This document shows positions 23,150 to 32,552 of a DNA stretch of 46,924 bases, in pieces. The notes under the pieces were generated by a model. That model was not told the DNA's origin, did no database searches, and was given only the letters and a program-made list of their open reading frames with translations. The position numbers were made by a program, and so were the translations under genes. The stretch is from an uncultured Pelagibacteraceae bacterium. Lineage in GTDB: Bacteria; Pseudomonadota; Alphaproteobacteria; Pelagibacterales; Pelagibacteraceae. The DNA lies in the NCBI GenBank assembly GCA_902535255.1, contig CACASQ010000005.1, positions 1-46,924 on the forward strand. The letters run 5' to 3'. Every line of letters begins with the position of its first letter. The stretch's first letter is position 1.

Positions 23150-24715
23150 CTATAATTTACAAGAGGGCACTAGCTCATATTTAGTGGTTATTTGATTTAT
23201 TTCTTTAAAAGAAAAACACTCTGGGTTGACATACCTAAAAAGTTCCTCCTTCGCAACAGGTTTAATAATAAATATCTCCTTCAAGTTTTTATCTTTTATA
23301 GTTTCAATTAAATAATTTCTATACACCTCATAATATTTATTGTTCGAAATCGGATAAGCAGCGCCATTAGATATGTACCATCTGCTTGGAGAGTTAGAAT
23401 TTTCTTCTAAAATTGACGATAAAAAAGAGTAATTTGAGATTATCATTTTTCTTTTTTTATTTTCTTTTAAATTCCTAATAGTATCTAAAATCAGATCAAT
23501 CTCTTTAATTGGATTTTCTTTATATTCGGGAGTTATCCAGTTCAGACCATTTAATTTATTATCAATTTTATTTGCATTAACAGATAATTCAAAGTTTATA
23601 TTGGCCATTTCATGAAATTTTCTGCTTTCGTTGTATCTTAAGTGATACTTAATTGTGAAAAAAATACAAACAATTATTAACAAATTTGTAAATACTTTTT
23701 TAAATTTTATTTCTATTTGAATTACCTGTGAATGCAAAAAAGCACAAAGTATTGGGATTAAAAATAAAATAAAAAGTTGATTCTTTGTATTTAATTGGTG
23801 AAACATTAAGCTTAGTGAAAATCCTAGCAGTGATAAAAAAATAAAAAAATCATTAGATAAATAGCTTTTCTTAATTGAAAAGCATCTATAAATATTAAAT
23901 ACAATTATCGGTATCAGGAATACATAAATAAATTTAAAATTTAAGAAAATATTTTTTGTTGAGATAGTAAAATTTTCAAACCGGTTGTCAGCTATAGTCA
24001 TTGGAAAATAGAAATACTGCTGTAATATTAATTTGAATGGAATTTCATTAAAAAAAATAAATAAATACGTAGAGATTAAAAAAATAATACTCGAAGTAAA
24101 AAGTATTAATATTAAACTAAATTTTTTTTTGAGAATTATATAAAAAATTAAAATTGGAAGAAGTAAAATAAAAACGTAAATTGTAGGAGCTGATTTAGTT
24201 AAAAAAGCTAGGCCTACTAACAAAGGAATCAAAAAAAAGTTTTTTTTTTCTTTTCCTATAATTCCGTTAATGAAACAATAAGTTGCTGCTAAACACAATA
24301 ATGATGCGTGATTATCTACATATAGTGTCCCAGAAGTTGTGTATGCTAATATCGAAAAACTTATTGAATAAAAGAAAGCATGCGAAATTCCCAACTTTAG
24401 ATTTTTAACAAAAAAAAAGGTCATTAAAGTAAGCAATGAATTCATTAGAGAAGCATGTAATAAATATGCTTGAAAATTTATACCTAATACCCAAAAAAAA
24501 GCTGATTGAACGTAATCGATAAAAAATCCTGATACTAACCAATAATCTTTAAATGGAACATCGCCTAAAAGTATTCTGTAGGCTGTGTCAAAAAATGCTG
24601 TCCCCTCTATGGGAAAGATACCTCTATTACCGTAATATTGATTAATAGCAATACTAAAGAATAAAAGGATCAATAACAAAATATTTTGTCTTTTCAAAAA
24701 CTTTTTATTGATCAT
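23150..24715 (-). CDS. Multi-spanning membrane protein, GT-C glycosyltransferase-like
   Basis: 521 residues with about 9-11 hydrophobic helices in the first 370, then a soluble C-terminal part of about 150 residues. After the first helix comes a short loop with acidic residues (I-E-G-T-A-F-F-D-T-A-Y-R, then L-L-G-D-V-P-F-K-D-Y-W). Its position and form resemble the catalytic loop of PMT/ArnT-type GT-C enzymes, which use polyprenyl-phosphate sugars as donors. I do not recognise a named family. It is divergent from the DprE1/DprE2-like pair, so a natural reading is a transferase for the sugar they make (inference). Very AT-rich. sucC follows 8 bases downstream. Confidence 0.7.
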   Translation of the reverse strand: MINKKFLKRQNILLLILLFFSIAINQYYGNRGIFPIEGTAFFDTAYRILLGDVPFKDYWLVSGFFIDYVQSAFFWVLGINFQAYLLHASLMNSLLTLMTFFFVKNLKLGISHAFFYSISFSILAYTTSGTLYVDNHASLLCLAATYCFINGIIGKEKKNFFLIPLLVGLAFLTKSAPTIYVFILLLPILIFYIILKKKFSLILILFTSSIIFLISTYLFIFFNEIPFKLILQQYFYFPMTIADNRFENFTISTKNIFLNFKFIYVFLIPIIVFNIYRCFSIKKSYLSNDFFIFLSLLGFSLSLMFHQLNTKNQLFILFLIPILCAFLHSQVIQIEIKFKKVFTNLLIIVCIFFTIKYHLRYNESRKFHEMANINFELSVNANKIDNKLNGLNWITPEYKENPIKEIDLILDTIRNLKENKKRKMIISNYSFLSSILEENSNSPSRWYISNGAAYPISNNKYYEVYRNYLIETIKDKNLKEIFIIKPVAKEELFRYVNPECFSFKEINQITTKYELVPSCKL

Positions 24716-24745
24716 GACCAGATAGATTTTATTTTTAAATAACTA

Positions 24746-24751
24746 TATACT
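24746..24751 (+). promoter_or_regulatory. -10-like TATACT 8 bases before the DprE1-like start
   Basis: TATACT fits the sigma70 -10 consensus and ends 8 bases before the ATG at 24760, so the mRNA would be leaderless or nearly so. No convincing -35 is seen at 17 bases. The whole divergent gap is only 44 bases and must also serve the membrane gene on the other strand. Confidence 0.4.
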
Positions 24752-24759
24752 TTAATATC

Positions 24760-26067
24760 ATGAAATCTCAATCAAATTTATCTTTAAACTGGACTAATAA
24801 CACTAAGATTAAGACAAAATTTATATACCCAAAAAATATCTTAGGTCTTAAAAAAATCTTGAAAAAAGATAATTTAATTACAACTGGGAATCAAAGGTCA
24901 TATGGAGATATTGCGATCAATTCTAATTGTATCATTTCAATGAAAAAATTTAATAAAGTTATAAATTTTGACAAAAAAAAAGGAGTGATAGAATTACAGA
25001 GCGGTGTAGTTCTCTCTGAAATATTAGAACTAATTATAAATAATGGTTGGTTTTTCCCAGTAACACCAGGAACAAAATATGTCTCGATTGGTGGAATGAT
25101 TGCAAATAATGTACACGGTAAAAAAACTTCAAGAAATCAGATGAAATATTATGTTAAAGAAATGAAGTTGATGATGCAAAATAAAAAAATAATTAAATGT
25201 TCTTCTGTCAAGAATAAAAAAATTTTTGATTTAACAATTGGTGGTTTCGGATTAACTGGAGTAATATTATCAGCAAAAATAAAACTGAAAAAAATAAATT
25301 CTTCTTTAATTGATCAAAAAGTAATTGGATTTAGCTCCTACGATCAATTCTTCGCACACTCAAATGAAATTAAAAAATATGAATATTATGTAAGTTGGAT
25401 ACAATATTTTAATAATCAAAGAATTAAAGGTTTGTCGTATTTTGGTAACCATTCTAAAGATAAGAAGATATATAACATCAAAATTAGAGATCAAAAATTA
25501 AATTTTTTTTATTACTCTATTTTAAAATTATTTACTCAAAACTATTACTGCATTAAAATTTTAAATTTTTTTCATCAATTATTAAAATCCACCTTTTATA
25601 AAAAAACAGTAAATTTATATGATTATTTTTACCCACAAGATAAATTTATAAATTGGAATAAACTTTATGGAAAATCGGGTTTTGTTCAAATACAGTTTTT
25701 AATAAAAAAAAATGACTTAGTTAATGTAATGGGTGAAATTTCAGCTTTTTTTAAAAAAGAAAAAAAATTTAGCCCATTTGTAGTTATTAAAAATTACAAT
25801 GAAACAGGTAATTACCTTAATTTTGTCGGAAAAGGTATCTCAATCTCAATGGATATGAAGATTGATAAAGAATTTAATAAGGTGAAAACTTTTTTTAATA
25901 ATATTTTTATTAAATATGGAGCACTCGTAAATTTATCCAAAGATTTTATAGCAGAAAAAAAAATATTTGATAAAAACCAAAAATACCGAAAATTTAAAAA
26001 TGATCTTAAAAGTCTAGGGCAAAAGAGCAAATTTGCTTCAAATTTTTCTGAAAGGTTGGGAATTTAA
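24760..26067 (+). CDS. DprE1-like FAD-dependent oxidase (polyprenylphosphoryl-ribose 2'-oxidase family)
   Basis: In mycobacteria DprE1 oxidises decaprenylphosphoryl-ribose at C2', the first half of epimerisation to the arabinose donor. 435 residues, close to the family. N-Q-R-S-Y-G-D (44-50) and S-I-G-G-M-I-A-N-N-V-H-G-K (109-121) match the VAO-type FAD site, including the His-Gly-Lys of DprE1. Y-P-Q-D (291-294) and Y-G-K-S-G-F-V-Q follow. Lys394 in S-K-D aligns with the DprE1 catalytic lysine; the cysteine attacked by benzothiazinone drugs is Ser363 here. The next gene, directly adjoining, is its natural reductase partner. Substrate is inferred. Confidence 0.82.
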   Translation: MKSQSNLSLNWTNNTKIKTKFIYPKNILGLKKILKKDNLITTGNQRSYGDIAINSNCIISMKKFNKVINFDKKKGVIELQSGVVLSEILELIINNGWFFPVTPGTKYVSIGGMIANNVHGKKTSRNQMKYYVKEMKLMMQNKKIIKCSSVKNKKIFDLTIGGFGLTGVILSAKIKLKKINSSLIDQKVIGFSSYDQFFAHSNEIKKYEYYVSWIQYFNNQRIKGLSYFGNHSKDKKIYNIKIRDQKLNFFYYSILKLFTQNYYCIKILNFFHQLLKSTFYKKTVNLYDYFYPQDKFINWNKLYGKSGFVQIQFLIKKNDLVNVMGEISAFFKKEKKFSPFVVIKNYNETGNYLNFVGKGISISMDMKIDKEFNKVKTFFNNIFIKYGALVNLSKDFIAEKKIFDKNQKYRKFKNDLKSLGQKSKFASNFSERLGI

Positions 26068-26790
26068 ATGAAAAGAATACTAATTTATGGTGGAAGTTCT
26101 CATATCTCAATTGAATTAATTAAAATTATTTATGAGGAGGTTGATAAACTTATAATTTTTTGCAGGAATGAGATGGAGTTCAAAGAAAAAATTAAGAAAT
26201 TATATCTAGATGAAGATAAGTTTGAAATTAATGAAACAGACTTAGAAAATTTGGATGATAATCTTGTTAAGATAGAAGCTTTAGAGGATTTGAAAGGAAT
26301 TTATTGGATCTCTGGATTTAACGGAGACCCGTCCTCTGAAATTAATAACGCAGTCAATTGTAAAAAAAATATTAATGTTAATTTTTTACACCCAGTGCTA
26401 TTGATTAATAAACTAATTACCAAGCTAAACACAGAAAGTGAAATGCCATTTATTGTTGTAGTTGCTTCGGTAGCCGGACTTAGAGGAAGAGCAAAAAATT
26501 TGTTTTATGGTAGTGCTAAATCTGGTTTGATATCTTATTTGTCTGGATTGAGACAAATGTACAACAATAAAATTAATGTGATAACTGTCATACCAGGATA
26601 TATATCTACAAAAAATTTTAATATATCTGCACCAAGTTTTTTGATTTCAAAACCTGGAACCCTAGCCAAAAAAATGGTCAAAGCTGTAAATACAAAGGAA
26701 GAAATAATTTTCTCTAATATTTGGTGGAAATTAATTATGATGATTATAAATTTAATACCTGAAAAAATATTTAAAAAAATGAAATTTTAA
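26068..26790 (+). CDS. DprE2-like short-chain dehydrogenase (2'-keto reductase)
   Basis: In the mycobacterial pathway DprE2 reduces the 2'-keto intermediate from DprE1 to give decaprenylphosphoryl-arabinose. 240 residues, SDR fold: N-terminal cofactor loop I-Y-G-G-S-S-H-I-S (6-14), Asn105, Ser134, Tyr147 and Lys151 in Y-G-S-A-K. The segment A-G-L-R-G-R before the Tyr motif is typical of the DprE2 branch, where it precedes Y-G-S-x-K. It begins right after the DprE1-like stop. Its stop overlaps that of mdh on the other strand by 4 bases. Specificity rests mainly on the pairing. Confidence 0.8.
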   Translation: MKRILIYGGSSHISIELIKIIYEEVDKLIIFCRNEMEFKEKIKKLYLDEDKFEINETDLENLDDNLVKIEALEDLKGIYWISGFNGDPSSEINNAVNCKKNINVNFLHPVLLINKLITKLNTESEMPFIVVVASVAGLRGRAKNLFYGSAKSGLISYLSGLRQMYNNKINVITVIPGYISTKNFNISAPSFLISKPGTLAKKMVKAVNTKEEIIFSNIWWKLIMMIINLIPEKIFKKMKF

Positions 26791-27746
26791 TTTAAATCCT
26801 TATCTATTTTCCTTGCTGCATTAAAAAGCTCTTTTACAGACTCTATAGACTTTTTAAAATTCATTTTTTCGTCATTTGTAAGTTTAAGTTCTATAACTTT
26901 TTCAACTCCTTTAGATCCAATTATCACTGGAACTCCAGCGTATAAATCTTTAGTTTCATATTCTCCATTTAAATAAGCAGCGCAAGGAAGTTGTTTTTTT
27001 AAATCTTTTAAAAAACTCTCTGCCATTTCTACGCCCGCTGCAGCAGGTGCATAAAATGCAGATCCTTTTTCTAGATATTTTACTATTTCTGCTCCCCCTT
27101 TTTTTGTTCTTTCAACTATCTCATTAAGTCTTTCTTGTTTAATTTTTCCATCTTTAACTAGATCGGTAATTGCTTTTCCATCTATAAGCGTCGATCCAAG
27201 CATTGCAACCATACTATCACCGTGACCTCCTAAAACAAATGACTTAATTTTTTGAACGGGAATTTTAAATTCTTGAGATAAAAAATATATAAACCTTGAT
27301 GAGTCTAGTATTCCAGCCATACCTACAACTTTGTTTTTTGGTAAGCCAGAATATCTTTGTAAAGCCATAACTATTACGTCTAGAGGGTTTGTTATGCAGA
27401 TAACAAAAGCGTTAGGTGAAGTCTTTTTTATTCCATTTGCAACTTGTTTTATTATTTTTAAATTTATTCCAAGTAAATCGTCTCTTGTCATTCCAGGTTT
27501 TCTTGGTACTCCAGCAGTAATAATTATTACATCAGAATTTTTAGTATCTTCATAATTATCTGTTCCAGATAAGTTTACATTAAATTTATTAATTGGTGAT
27601 GATTGAGCAATATCTAATGCTTTACCTTTTGCTATTCCCTTTGCAACATCGAACAAAACAATATCTGCTAGTTCCTTTAATGCAATTAAGTGCGCTAATG
27701 TACCTCCAATTTGCCCGGCGCCGATCAAGGTAATCTTTTTTTTCAT
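26787..27746 (-). CDS. mdh: Malate dehydrogenase
   Basis: NAD-dependent oxidation of malate to oxaloacetate. 319 residues, of the LDH-like MDH type common in alphaproteobacteria. G-A-G-Q-I-G-G (9-15) binds NAD, Asp33 sits at the end of the second strand, and the specificity loop reads P-R-K-P-G-M-T-R-D-D (Arg82 indicates malate rather than lactate). The catalytic His175 is in G-G-H-G-D-S. It is the last gene of the long minus-strand run, 7 bases after mmsA, and is separated from sucC by the DprE1/DprE2/GT-C block. Confidence 0.97.
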   Translation of the reverse strand: MKKKITLIGAGQIGGTLAHLIALKELADIVLFDVAKGIAKGKALDIAQSSPINKFNVNLSGTDNYEDTKNSDVIIITAGVPRKPGMTRDDLLGINLKIIKQVANGIKKTSPNAFVICITNPLDVIVMALQRYSGLPKNKVVGMAGILDSSRFIYFLSQEFKIPVQKIKSFVLGGHGDSMVAMLGSTLIDGKAITDLVKDGKIKQERLNEIVERTKKGGAEIVKYLEKGSAFYAPAAAGVEMAESFLKDLKKQLPCAAYLNGEYETKDLYAGVPVIIGSKGVEKVIELKLTNDEKMNFKKSIESVKELFNAARKIDKDLN

Positions 27747-27753
27747 ATTTTTT

Positions 27754-29247
27754 TTATTTCATTGTTGGCATTACGAACTCAGGGTCTGATCTTAAACCAG
27801 AGGGCCATCTTGATGTTACTGTTTTTAATTTGGTATAAAATCTTACACCCTCTGGTCCGTGCATATGTTGATCTCCAAACAAAGATCTTTTCCAACCACC
27901 AAAGCTATGAAAAGCCATTGGAACAGGAATAGGAATATTAATTCCTACCATTCCTATTTGAGCTTTATTTGAAAAAGTTCTTCCTGAATCTCCATCTCTG
28001 GTAAATATACTTACACCATTTCCAAACTCATGATCATTTACTAATTTAAGAGCCTCGTCAAAATCTTTAACTCGTACTACAGATAATACGGGCCCGAATA
28101 TTTCTTCTTTATATATTTTCATATCTTTGGTCACATTGTCGAACAAACATCCGCCAATAAAAAATCCGTTTTCATAACCTTGAATCTTGAAATTTCTGCC
28201 ATCAACAACTAACTTGGCGCCTTCTTTTTCACCGATATCAACGTAATTTTTAACTTTTTCTAAATGCTCTTTAGTTACAAGTGGCCCCATCTCGGATTGC
28301 TTGTCCATTCCAGGACCCACCTTAAGTACCTCAACTTTTTTTGCTAAGGAGCTTACTAATTTATCTCCTATACCGCCAACTGCTACTGCAACTGATTGTG
28401 CCATGCATCTCTCACCAGCAGAACCATAAGCTGCTCCCATTAAACCATTGACTGCTTGATCTAAATCACAATCTGGCATTACTACACAATGATTTTTTGC
28501 ACCTCCAAGAGCCTGAACCCTTTTTTCATTTTTTGCACAATTCTCATATATATATTTTGCTATAGGTGTCGAACCAACAAAACTCATTGCAACTACATCT
28601 TTGTTATCTATTAAAGCGTCAACTGCCTCTTTATCACCGTTAACCACATTAAACACTCCATCTGGAAGACCTGCTTCTTTAAGTAGTTCTGCTAATCTGA
28701 TTGAGCAAGACGGATCTTTCTCAGAAGGTTTTAAAACAAAAGTGTTTCCGCAAGCTATAGCCATAGGAAACATCCACATTGGTACCATAGCCGGGAAGTT
28801 AAATGGAGTTATACCTGCGCAAACACCTAAAGGTTGCCTGACAGACCAGCTGTCTACATTTGAGCCCACATTCTCGGTAAATTCACCTTTTAGCATTTGT
28901 GGAATTCCGCAAGCATATTCCACAACTTCTAGCCCTCTAGTCAGAGATCCTTTAGCATCCTCAAAAACTTTTCCATGTTCTGAGACTATAATTTTTGTAA
29001 GCTCTTCAGAATTTTTTTCAATTAATTCTTTAAATTTAAACATTACTCTCGCCCTTTGAAGCGGAGGCGTATTGGACCAAGCGTCAAAAGCTTTTTTGGC
29101 AATCTTAACTGCTTCGTTAACATCCTTCGTGGAAGCTAATTTAACCTCTGCGCTTTGTTCTCCCGTAGCAGGATTAAAAACTTTACCACTTCTCTTTGAA
29201 TATCCAAGAAAGCTTTTTCCACCAACAAAATGCAGAATTGATTTCAT
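27754..29247 (-). CDS. mmsA: Methylmalonate-semialdehyde dehydrogenase (CoA-acylating)
   Basis: Converts methylmalonate (or malonate) semialdehyde with NAD and CoA to propionyl-CoA (or acetyl-CoA), in valine, thymine and inositol breakdown. ALDH fold, 497 residues. Asn150 in T-P-F-N-F-P and catalytic Cys281 in S-A-G-E-R-C-M-A are present. The N-terminus (H-F-V-G-G-K) and the C-terminal G-W-K-R-S-L-F-G-D and K-T-V-T-S-R-W-P are diagnostic for this CoA-dependent branch. It lies between sdhB and mdh. No other valine-degradation gene is in the window. Confidence 0.94.
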   Translation of the reverse strand: MKSILHFVGGKSFLGYSKRSGKVFNPATGEQSAEVKLASTKDVNEAVKIAKKAFDAWSNTPPLQRARVMFKFKELIEKNSEELTKIIVSEHGKVFEDAKGSLTRGLEVVEYACGIPQMLKGEFTENVGSNVDSWSVRQPLGVCAGITPFNFPAMVPMWMFPMAIACGNTFVLKPSEKDPSCSIRLAELLKEAGLPDGVFNVVNGDKEAVDALIDNKDVVAMSFVGSTPIAKYIYENCAKNEKRVQALGGAKNHCVVMPDCDLDQAVNGLMGAAYGSAGERCMAQSVAVAVGGIGDKLVSSLAKKVEVLKVGPGMDKQSEMGPLVTKEHLEKVKNYVDIGEKEGAKLVVDGRNFKIQGYENGFFIGGCLFDNVTKDMKIYKEEIFGPVLSVVRVKDFDEALKLVNDHEFGNGVSIFTRDGDSGRTFSNKAQIGMVGINIPIPVPMAFHSFGGWKRSLFGDQHMHGPEGVRFYTKLKTVTSRWPSGLRSDPEFVMPTMK

Positions 29248-29270
29248 GATGTAATTGAATAAATAAGGTT

Positions 29271-30047
29271 TTAACTTGTTGCAAGCATTTTTTTTATAGA
29301 TCCTATGGCTTTTGCTGGATTAAGGCCTTTAGGACATGAATTAGTACAATTCATAATAGTATGGCATCTATATAATTTTAGTTCATCTGCAACTTTCTTT
29401 AGTCTTTCTTTTTTATCTCCATCTCTGCTATCATTGATCCATCTATAGGCTTGTAATAAAACAGCTGGGCCAAGATATTTGTCTCCGTTCCACCAGTAGC
29501 TGGGGCAGGATGTTGAACAACAAGCACATAAAATACATTCATAGTAACCATCTAATTTTTCTCTATCTTTTTGAGACTGTTTAAGCTCAGATTTTTCTTT
29601 GCCAGTCTGATCTACTTTTAACCAAGGTTGGATTGACTCGTATTGTTTATATAAAGTAGTCAAGTCTCCTATTAAATCTTTAACAACTTTTAAATGAGGT
29701 AGTGGATAAATATTTAAATCTCCATTTATATCGGTGTGTGATTTTATACATGCGAGAGTATTGACTCCATCAATATTCATTGCACATGATCCGCAAACCC
29801 CATGGGCGCACGATCTTCTAAAAGTCAAAGATGGATCAATTTCATTTTTTATTTTAAAAAGAATATCTAGAACCTTTGGTCCGCAGTTTTCTATATCAAC
29901 TTCAAAAGTATCAACTCTTGGATTTTTACCAGTCGATGGATCCCACCTATATACATTAATTTTTTTTATATTTTTAGAATTAGTTGTATTTTTATAATAT
30001 TTTCCTACCTCAATTTTAGAATTCTGTGGCAGGCTAAATTGTGCCAT
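29271..30047 (-). CDS. sdhB: Succinate dehydrogenase iron-sulfur subunit
   Basis: Carries electrons from the flavin to ubiquinone through three clusters. 258 residues. The [2Fe-2S] ligands are in [10 protein letters not shown] with a later L-A-C. The [4Fe-4S]/[3Fe-4S] ligands are in [12 protein letters not shown] and [12 protein letters not shown]. The ATG directly follows the sdhA stop. Confidence 0.98.
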   Translation of the reverse strand: MAQFSLPQNSKIEVGKYYKNTTNSKNIKKINVYRWDPSTGKNPRVDTFEVDIENCGPKVLDILFKIKNEIDPSLTFRRSCAHGVCGSCAMNIDGVNTLACIKSHTDINGDLNIYPLPHLKVVKDLIGDLTTLYKQYESIQPWLKVDQTGKEKSELKQSQKDREKLDGYYECILCACCSTSCPSYWWNGDKYLGPAVLLQAYRWINDSRDGDKKERLKKVADELKLYRCHTIMNCTNSCPKGLNPAKAIGSIKKMLATS

Positions 30048-31823
30048 TTAATATACTCTCTCCTTCGGTGGAAAGTACTGTACATCATTTGTAAGGGTTC
30101 TAGAATGCACATCTCTATATTTTATCTCAACATTTTTACCTTTTTGCCATGCCAATGTATGCTTCATAAAGTTTTTATCATCTCTTTTCGTATAATCTTC
30201 CCTGGCATGAGCGCCTCTACTTTCTTTTCTATTATAAGCTGAGTCCATAGTTGTTAAAGCTTGGCTTATAAGATTATCAAACTCTAAGGTTTCAACTAGA
30301 TCAGTGTTAAATAATAAAGATTTGTCTTTCACAGACACATCCTGCATTCCTTCATAAGGTTTTCTAATTTGCTCAAGGCCCTCTTTTAATGTCTTTTCAG
30401 TTCTAAATACTGCGCACTTAGTCTGCATTGTTTTTTGCATTTTTAATCTTAATTCAGATGTTTTAGTAGACCCGTTTGAGTTTCTAATTTTATCAAATCT
30501 ACTTAAACATTTTTCGGTCTCTGAATTAGAGACATCCTCGTGTGGCATCCCAGGCTTAATTATTTCTGCAGCTCTTTTAGCTGCAGCTCGTCCAAAAACT
30601 ACTAGATCAATTAAAGAATTGGATCCTAGTCTGTTTGCTCCGTGAACTGATACACAAGCTGCCTCTCCGATCGCCATAAGACCTGGCACTATTTTTTCTG
30701 AACCATTAAGCGTAAGAACCTCAGCTTTATAATTTGTCGGTATACCACCCATATTATAATGGACTGTTGGAACTACTGGAATTGGATCCTTGCTGACATC
30801 TACATTTGCAAAAGTCTTTGCAGCCTCAGTTATACCAGGAAGTCTTTCATCAATAACTTTTTTATCAAGGTGATCCAAATGTAAATTGATATGATCTTTA
30901 TTCTTACCAGCGCCTCTTCCTTCATTTATTTCCATTTCCATAGATCTACTAACGACATCTCTAGATGCTAAATCTTTTGCATTAGGTGCGTATCTCTCCA
31001 TAAATCTTTCACCCTTTCCATTAACTAAAAATCCACCTTCACCTCGAACACCCTCAGTTATTAAACAACCTACTCCATAAATTCCAGTTGGATGAAACTG
31101 AACAAACTCCATATCTTGTAAAGGCAATCCTGCTCTTAAAACCATTGCATTCCCATCCCCAGTACAAGTATGTGCAGATGTTGCAGAATAATAAACTTTT
31201 CCGTATCCACCTGTTGCTATGATTGTTATATGCGATCTAAATCTATGAATCGTACCGTCAGTTAAATTCCATGCTATAACACCTTTGCACTCACCATTTT
31301 TCATTATAAGGTCCAAAGCAAAATATTCGATAAAAAATTCTGTATTTTGTTTTAAAGCCTGTCCGTACAGAGTGTGTAAAATAGCATGGCCAGTTCTATC
31401 TGCAGCAGCACATGTTCGCTGTGCGGTACCATTTCCATAGTTTTTTGTCATTCCTCCAAACGGCCTTTGATAAATCTTTCCATCATCAGTTCTGCTAAAA
31501 GGTACGCCGTACCTTTCCAGTTCTACTACAGCTCTTGGCGCCTCTTTGCACAAATACTCTATGGCATCTTGATCACCCAACCAATCTGAGCCTTTGACGG
31601 TATCGTACATATGCCATCTCCAATCATCTTCCCCCATATTACCGAGCGCAGCTGATATACCTCCTTGAGCTGCAGAAGTATGACTTCGTGTTGGAAATAC
31701 TTTTGATATACACGCAGTCTTTAGTCCTGCCTCTGAGAGACCAACAGCAGCTCTTAACCCTGAACCACCTGCTCCAAGAACAACAACGTCGTATTCGTGA
31801 TCTATAATTTTATATGTACTCAT
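30048..31823 (-). CDS. sdhA: Succinate dehydrogenase flavoprotein subunit
   Basis: Oxidises succinate to fumarate at a covalently bound FAD. 591 residues. The FAD fold begins [10 protein letters not shown] near residue 15. The histidine that takes the covalent flavin is His48 in [11 protein letters not shown]. The active-site stretch H-Y-N-M-G-G-I-P and the C-terminal R-G-A-H-A-R-E-D-Y are intact. It lies one base after sdhD. Confidence 0.98.
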   Translation of the reverse strand: MSTYKIIDHEYDVVVLGAGGSGLRAAVGLSEAGLKTACISKVFPTRSHTSAAQGGISAALGNMGEDDWRWHMYDTVKGSDWLGDQDAIEYLCKEAPRAVVELERYGVPFSRTDDGKIYQRPFGGMTKNYGNGTAQRTCAAADRTGHAILHTLYGQALKQNTEFFIEYFALDLIMKNGECKGVIAWNLTDGTIHRFRSHITIIATGGYGKVYYSATSAHTCTGDGNAMVLRAGLPLQDMEFVQFHPTGIYGVGCLITEGVRGEGGFLVNGKGERFMERYAPNAKDLASRDVVSRSMEMEINEGRGAGKNKDHINLHLDHLDKKVIDERLPGITEAAKTFANVDVSKDPIPVVPTVHYNMGGIPTNYKAEVLTLNGSEKIVPGLMAIGEAACVSVHGANRLGSNSLIDLVVFGRAAAKRAAEIIKPGMPHEDVSNSETEKCLSRFDKIRNSNGSTKTSELRLKMQKTMQTKCAVFRTEKTLKEGLEQIRKPYEGMQDVSVKDKSLLFNTDLVETLEFDNLISQALTTMDSAYNRKESRGAHAREDYTKRDDKNFMKHTLAWQKGKNVEIKYRDVHSRTLTNDVQYFPPKERVY

Positions 31824-31824
31824 G

Positions 31825-32148
31825 TTAGAGATTATATATACCTAATATAGTTAATAATGGAATTATTATAGCAAATAAATACAACGCTTTATTTGCGACA
31901 TTTTTGATTTTACCATCATGAAGATAATCCTCAAATATCTCGCTTATTGTTAGAGAGGAAAAAAAGAATGCTATTACAACAAACACTAAAAATAACAATT
32001 TTGACGGTTGATTTGAAAAGAAATCAGCAATTTCAAAATATTCTTTATCATAAATTGACACAAAATTGACTATAAACCAGATCATAAAAGGTATTAAAAT
32101 CAGGGAGCTAATTTTTGTAAAAAGCCATTTTTTCGTAGATGGGTGCAT
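31825..32148 (-). CDS. sdhD: Succinate dehydrogenase membrane anchor subunit
   Basis: Small anchor that with SdhC binds haem b and ubiquinone. 107 residues, three predicted membrane helices (about 13-35, 48-68, 83-105). The haem-binding motif is seen as E-D-Y-L-H-D-G near residue 75. Short but not truncated for an alphaproteobacterial SdhD. It sits directly after sdhC with no gap. Confidence 0.92.
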   Translation of the reverse strand: MHPSTKKWLFTKISSLILIPFMIWFIVNFVSIYDKEYFEIADFFSNQPSKLLFLVFVVIAFFFSSLTISEIFEDYLHDGKIKNVANKALYLFAIIIPLLTILGIYNL

Positions 32149-32532
32149 TTAAAGAATATTTCTCCCTATTAAGTAAAAAAAAATTGTAAAAACAAAAGAA
32201 CCAATAAGAGCTAGTAAACCAGTTATTTTTGCTATTTTTAAATCAAAACCGTAACCTGCATCCCAAATTAAATGTCTTATTTCATTTAAAATATGAAAAC
32301 TAAAAGTCCAACATATTGCAATTACAAAAAATTTTCCAAAAACTGTATTAAAAAAAATTTGAATAGATAGGTAGCTGTTTTGACCTAATAATAATGACAG
32401 GGACCAAATACAAATAAGGGCAATTGCAAAAAAGTTGATGACACCAACTATTCTATGCGCAATTGACAATAGAGAAGAGATTTGCCACTTATAAATTTGC
32501 AGGTGAGGACTTAGGGGATTATTATTTTTCAT
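32149..32532 (-). CDS. sdhC: Succinate dehydrogenase cytochrome b556 subunit
   Basis: Membrane anchor with haem-ligand and quinone-site residues. Starting at the ATG at 32532 gives 127 residues beginning M-K-N-N-N-P-L-S-P-H-L-Q-I-Y, the family-typical opening (R/N-P-L-S-P-H-L). An upstream in-frame start at 32574 would overlap asd by 22 bases and add non-conserved residues. S-I-A-H-R-I-V-G and H-I-L-N-E-I-R-H-L-I-W-D are the signature motifs. Three membrane helices. Confidence 0.95.
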   Translation of the reverse strand: MKNNNPLSPHLQIYKWQISSLLSIAHRIVGVINFFAIALICIWSLSLLLGQNSYLSIQIFFNTVFGKFFVIAICWTFSFHILNEIRHLIWDAGYGFDLKIAKITGLLALIGSFVFTIFFYLIGRNIL

Positions 32533-32552
32533 AATAAACTTATAAACTAAAG

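Noticed and set aside
28601-29059. 152-codon plus-strand open frame opposite mmsA
   Set aside because: Antisense to the conserved ALDH domain; no start context or recognisable product.
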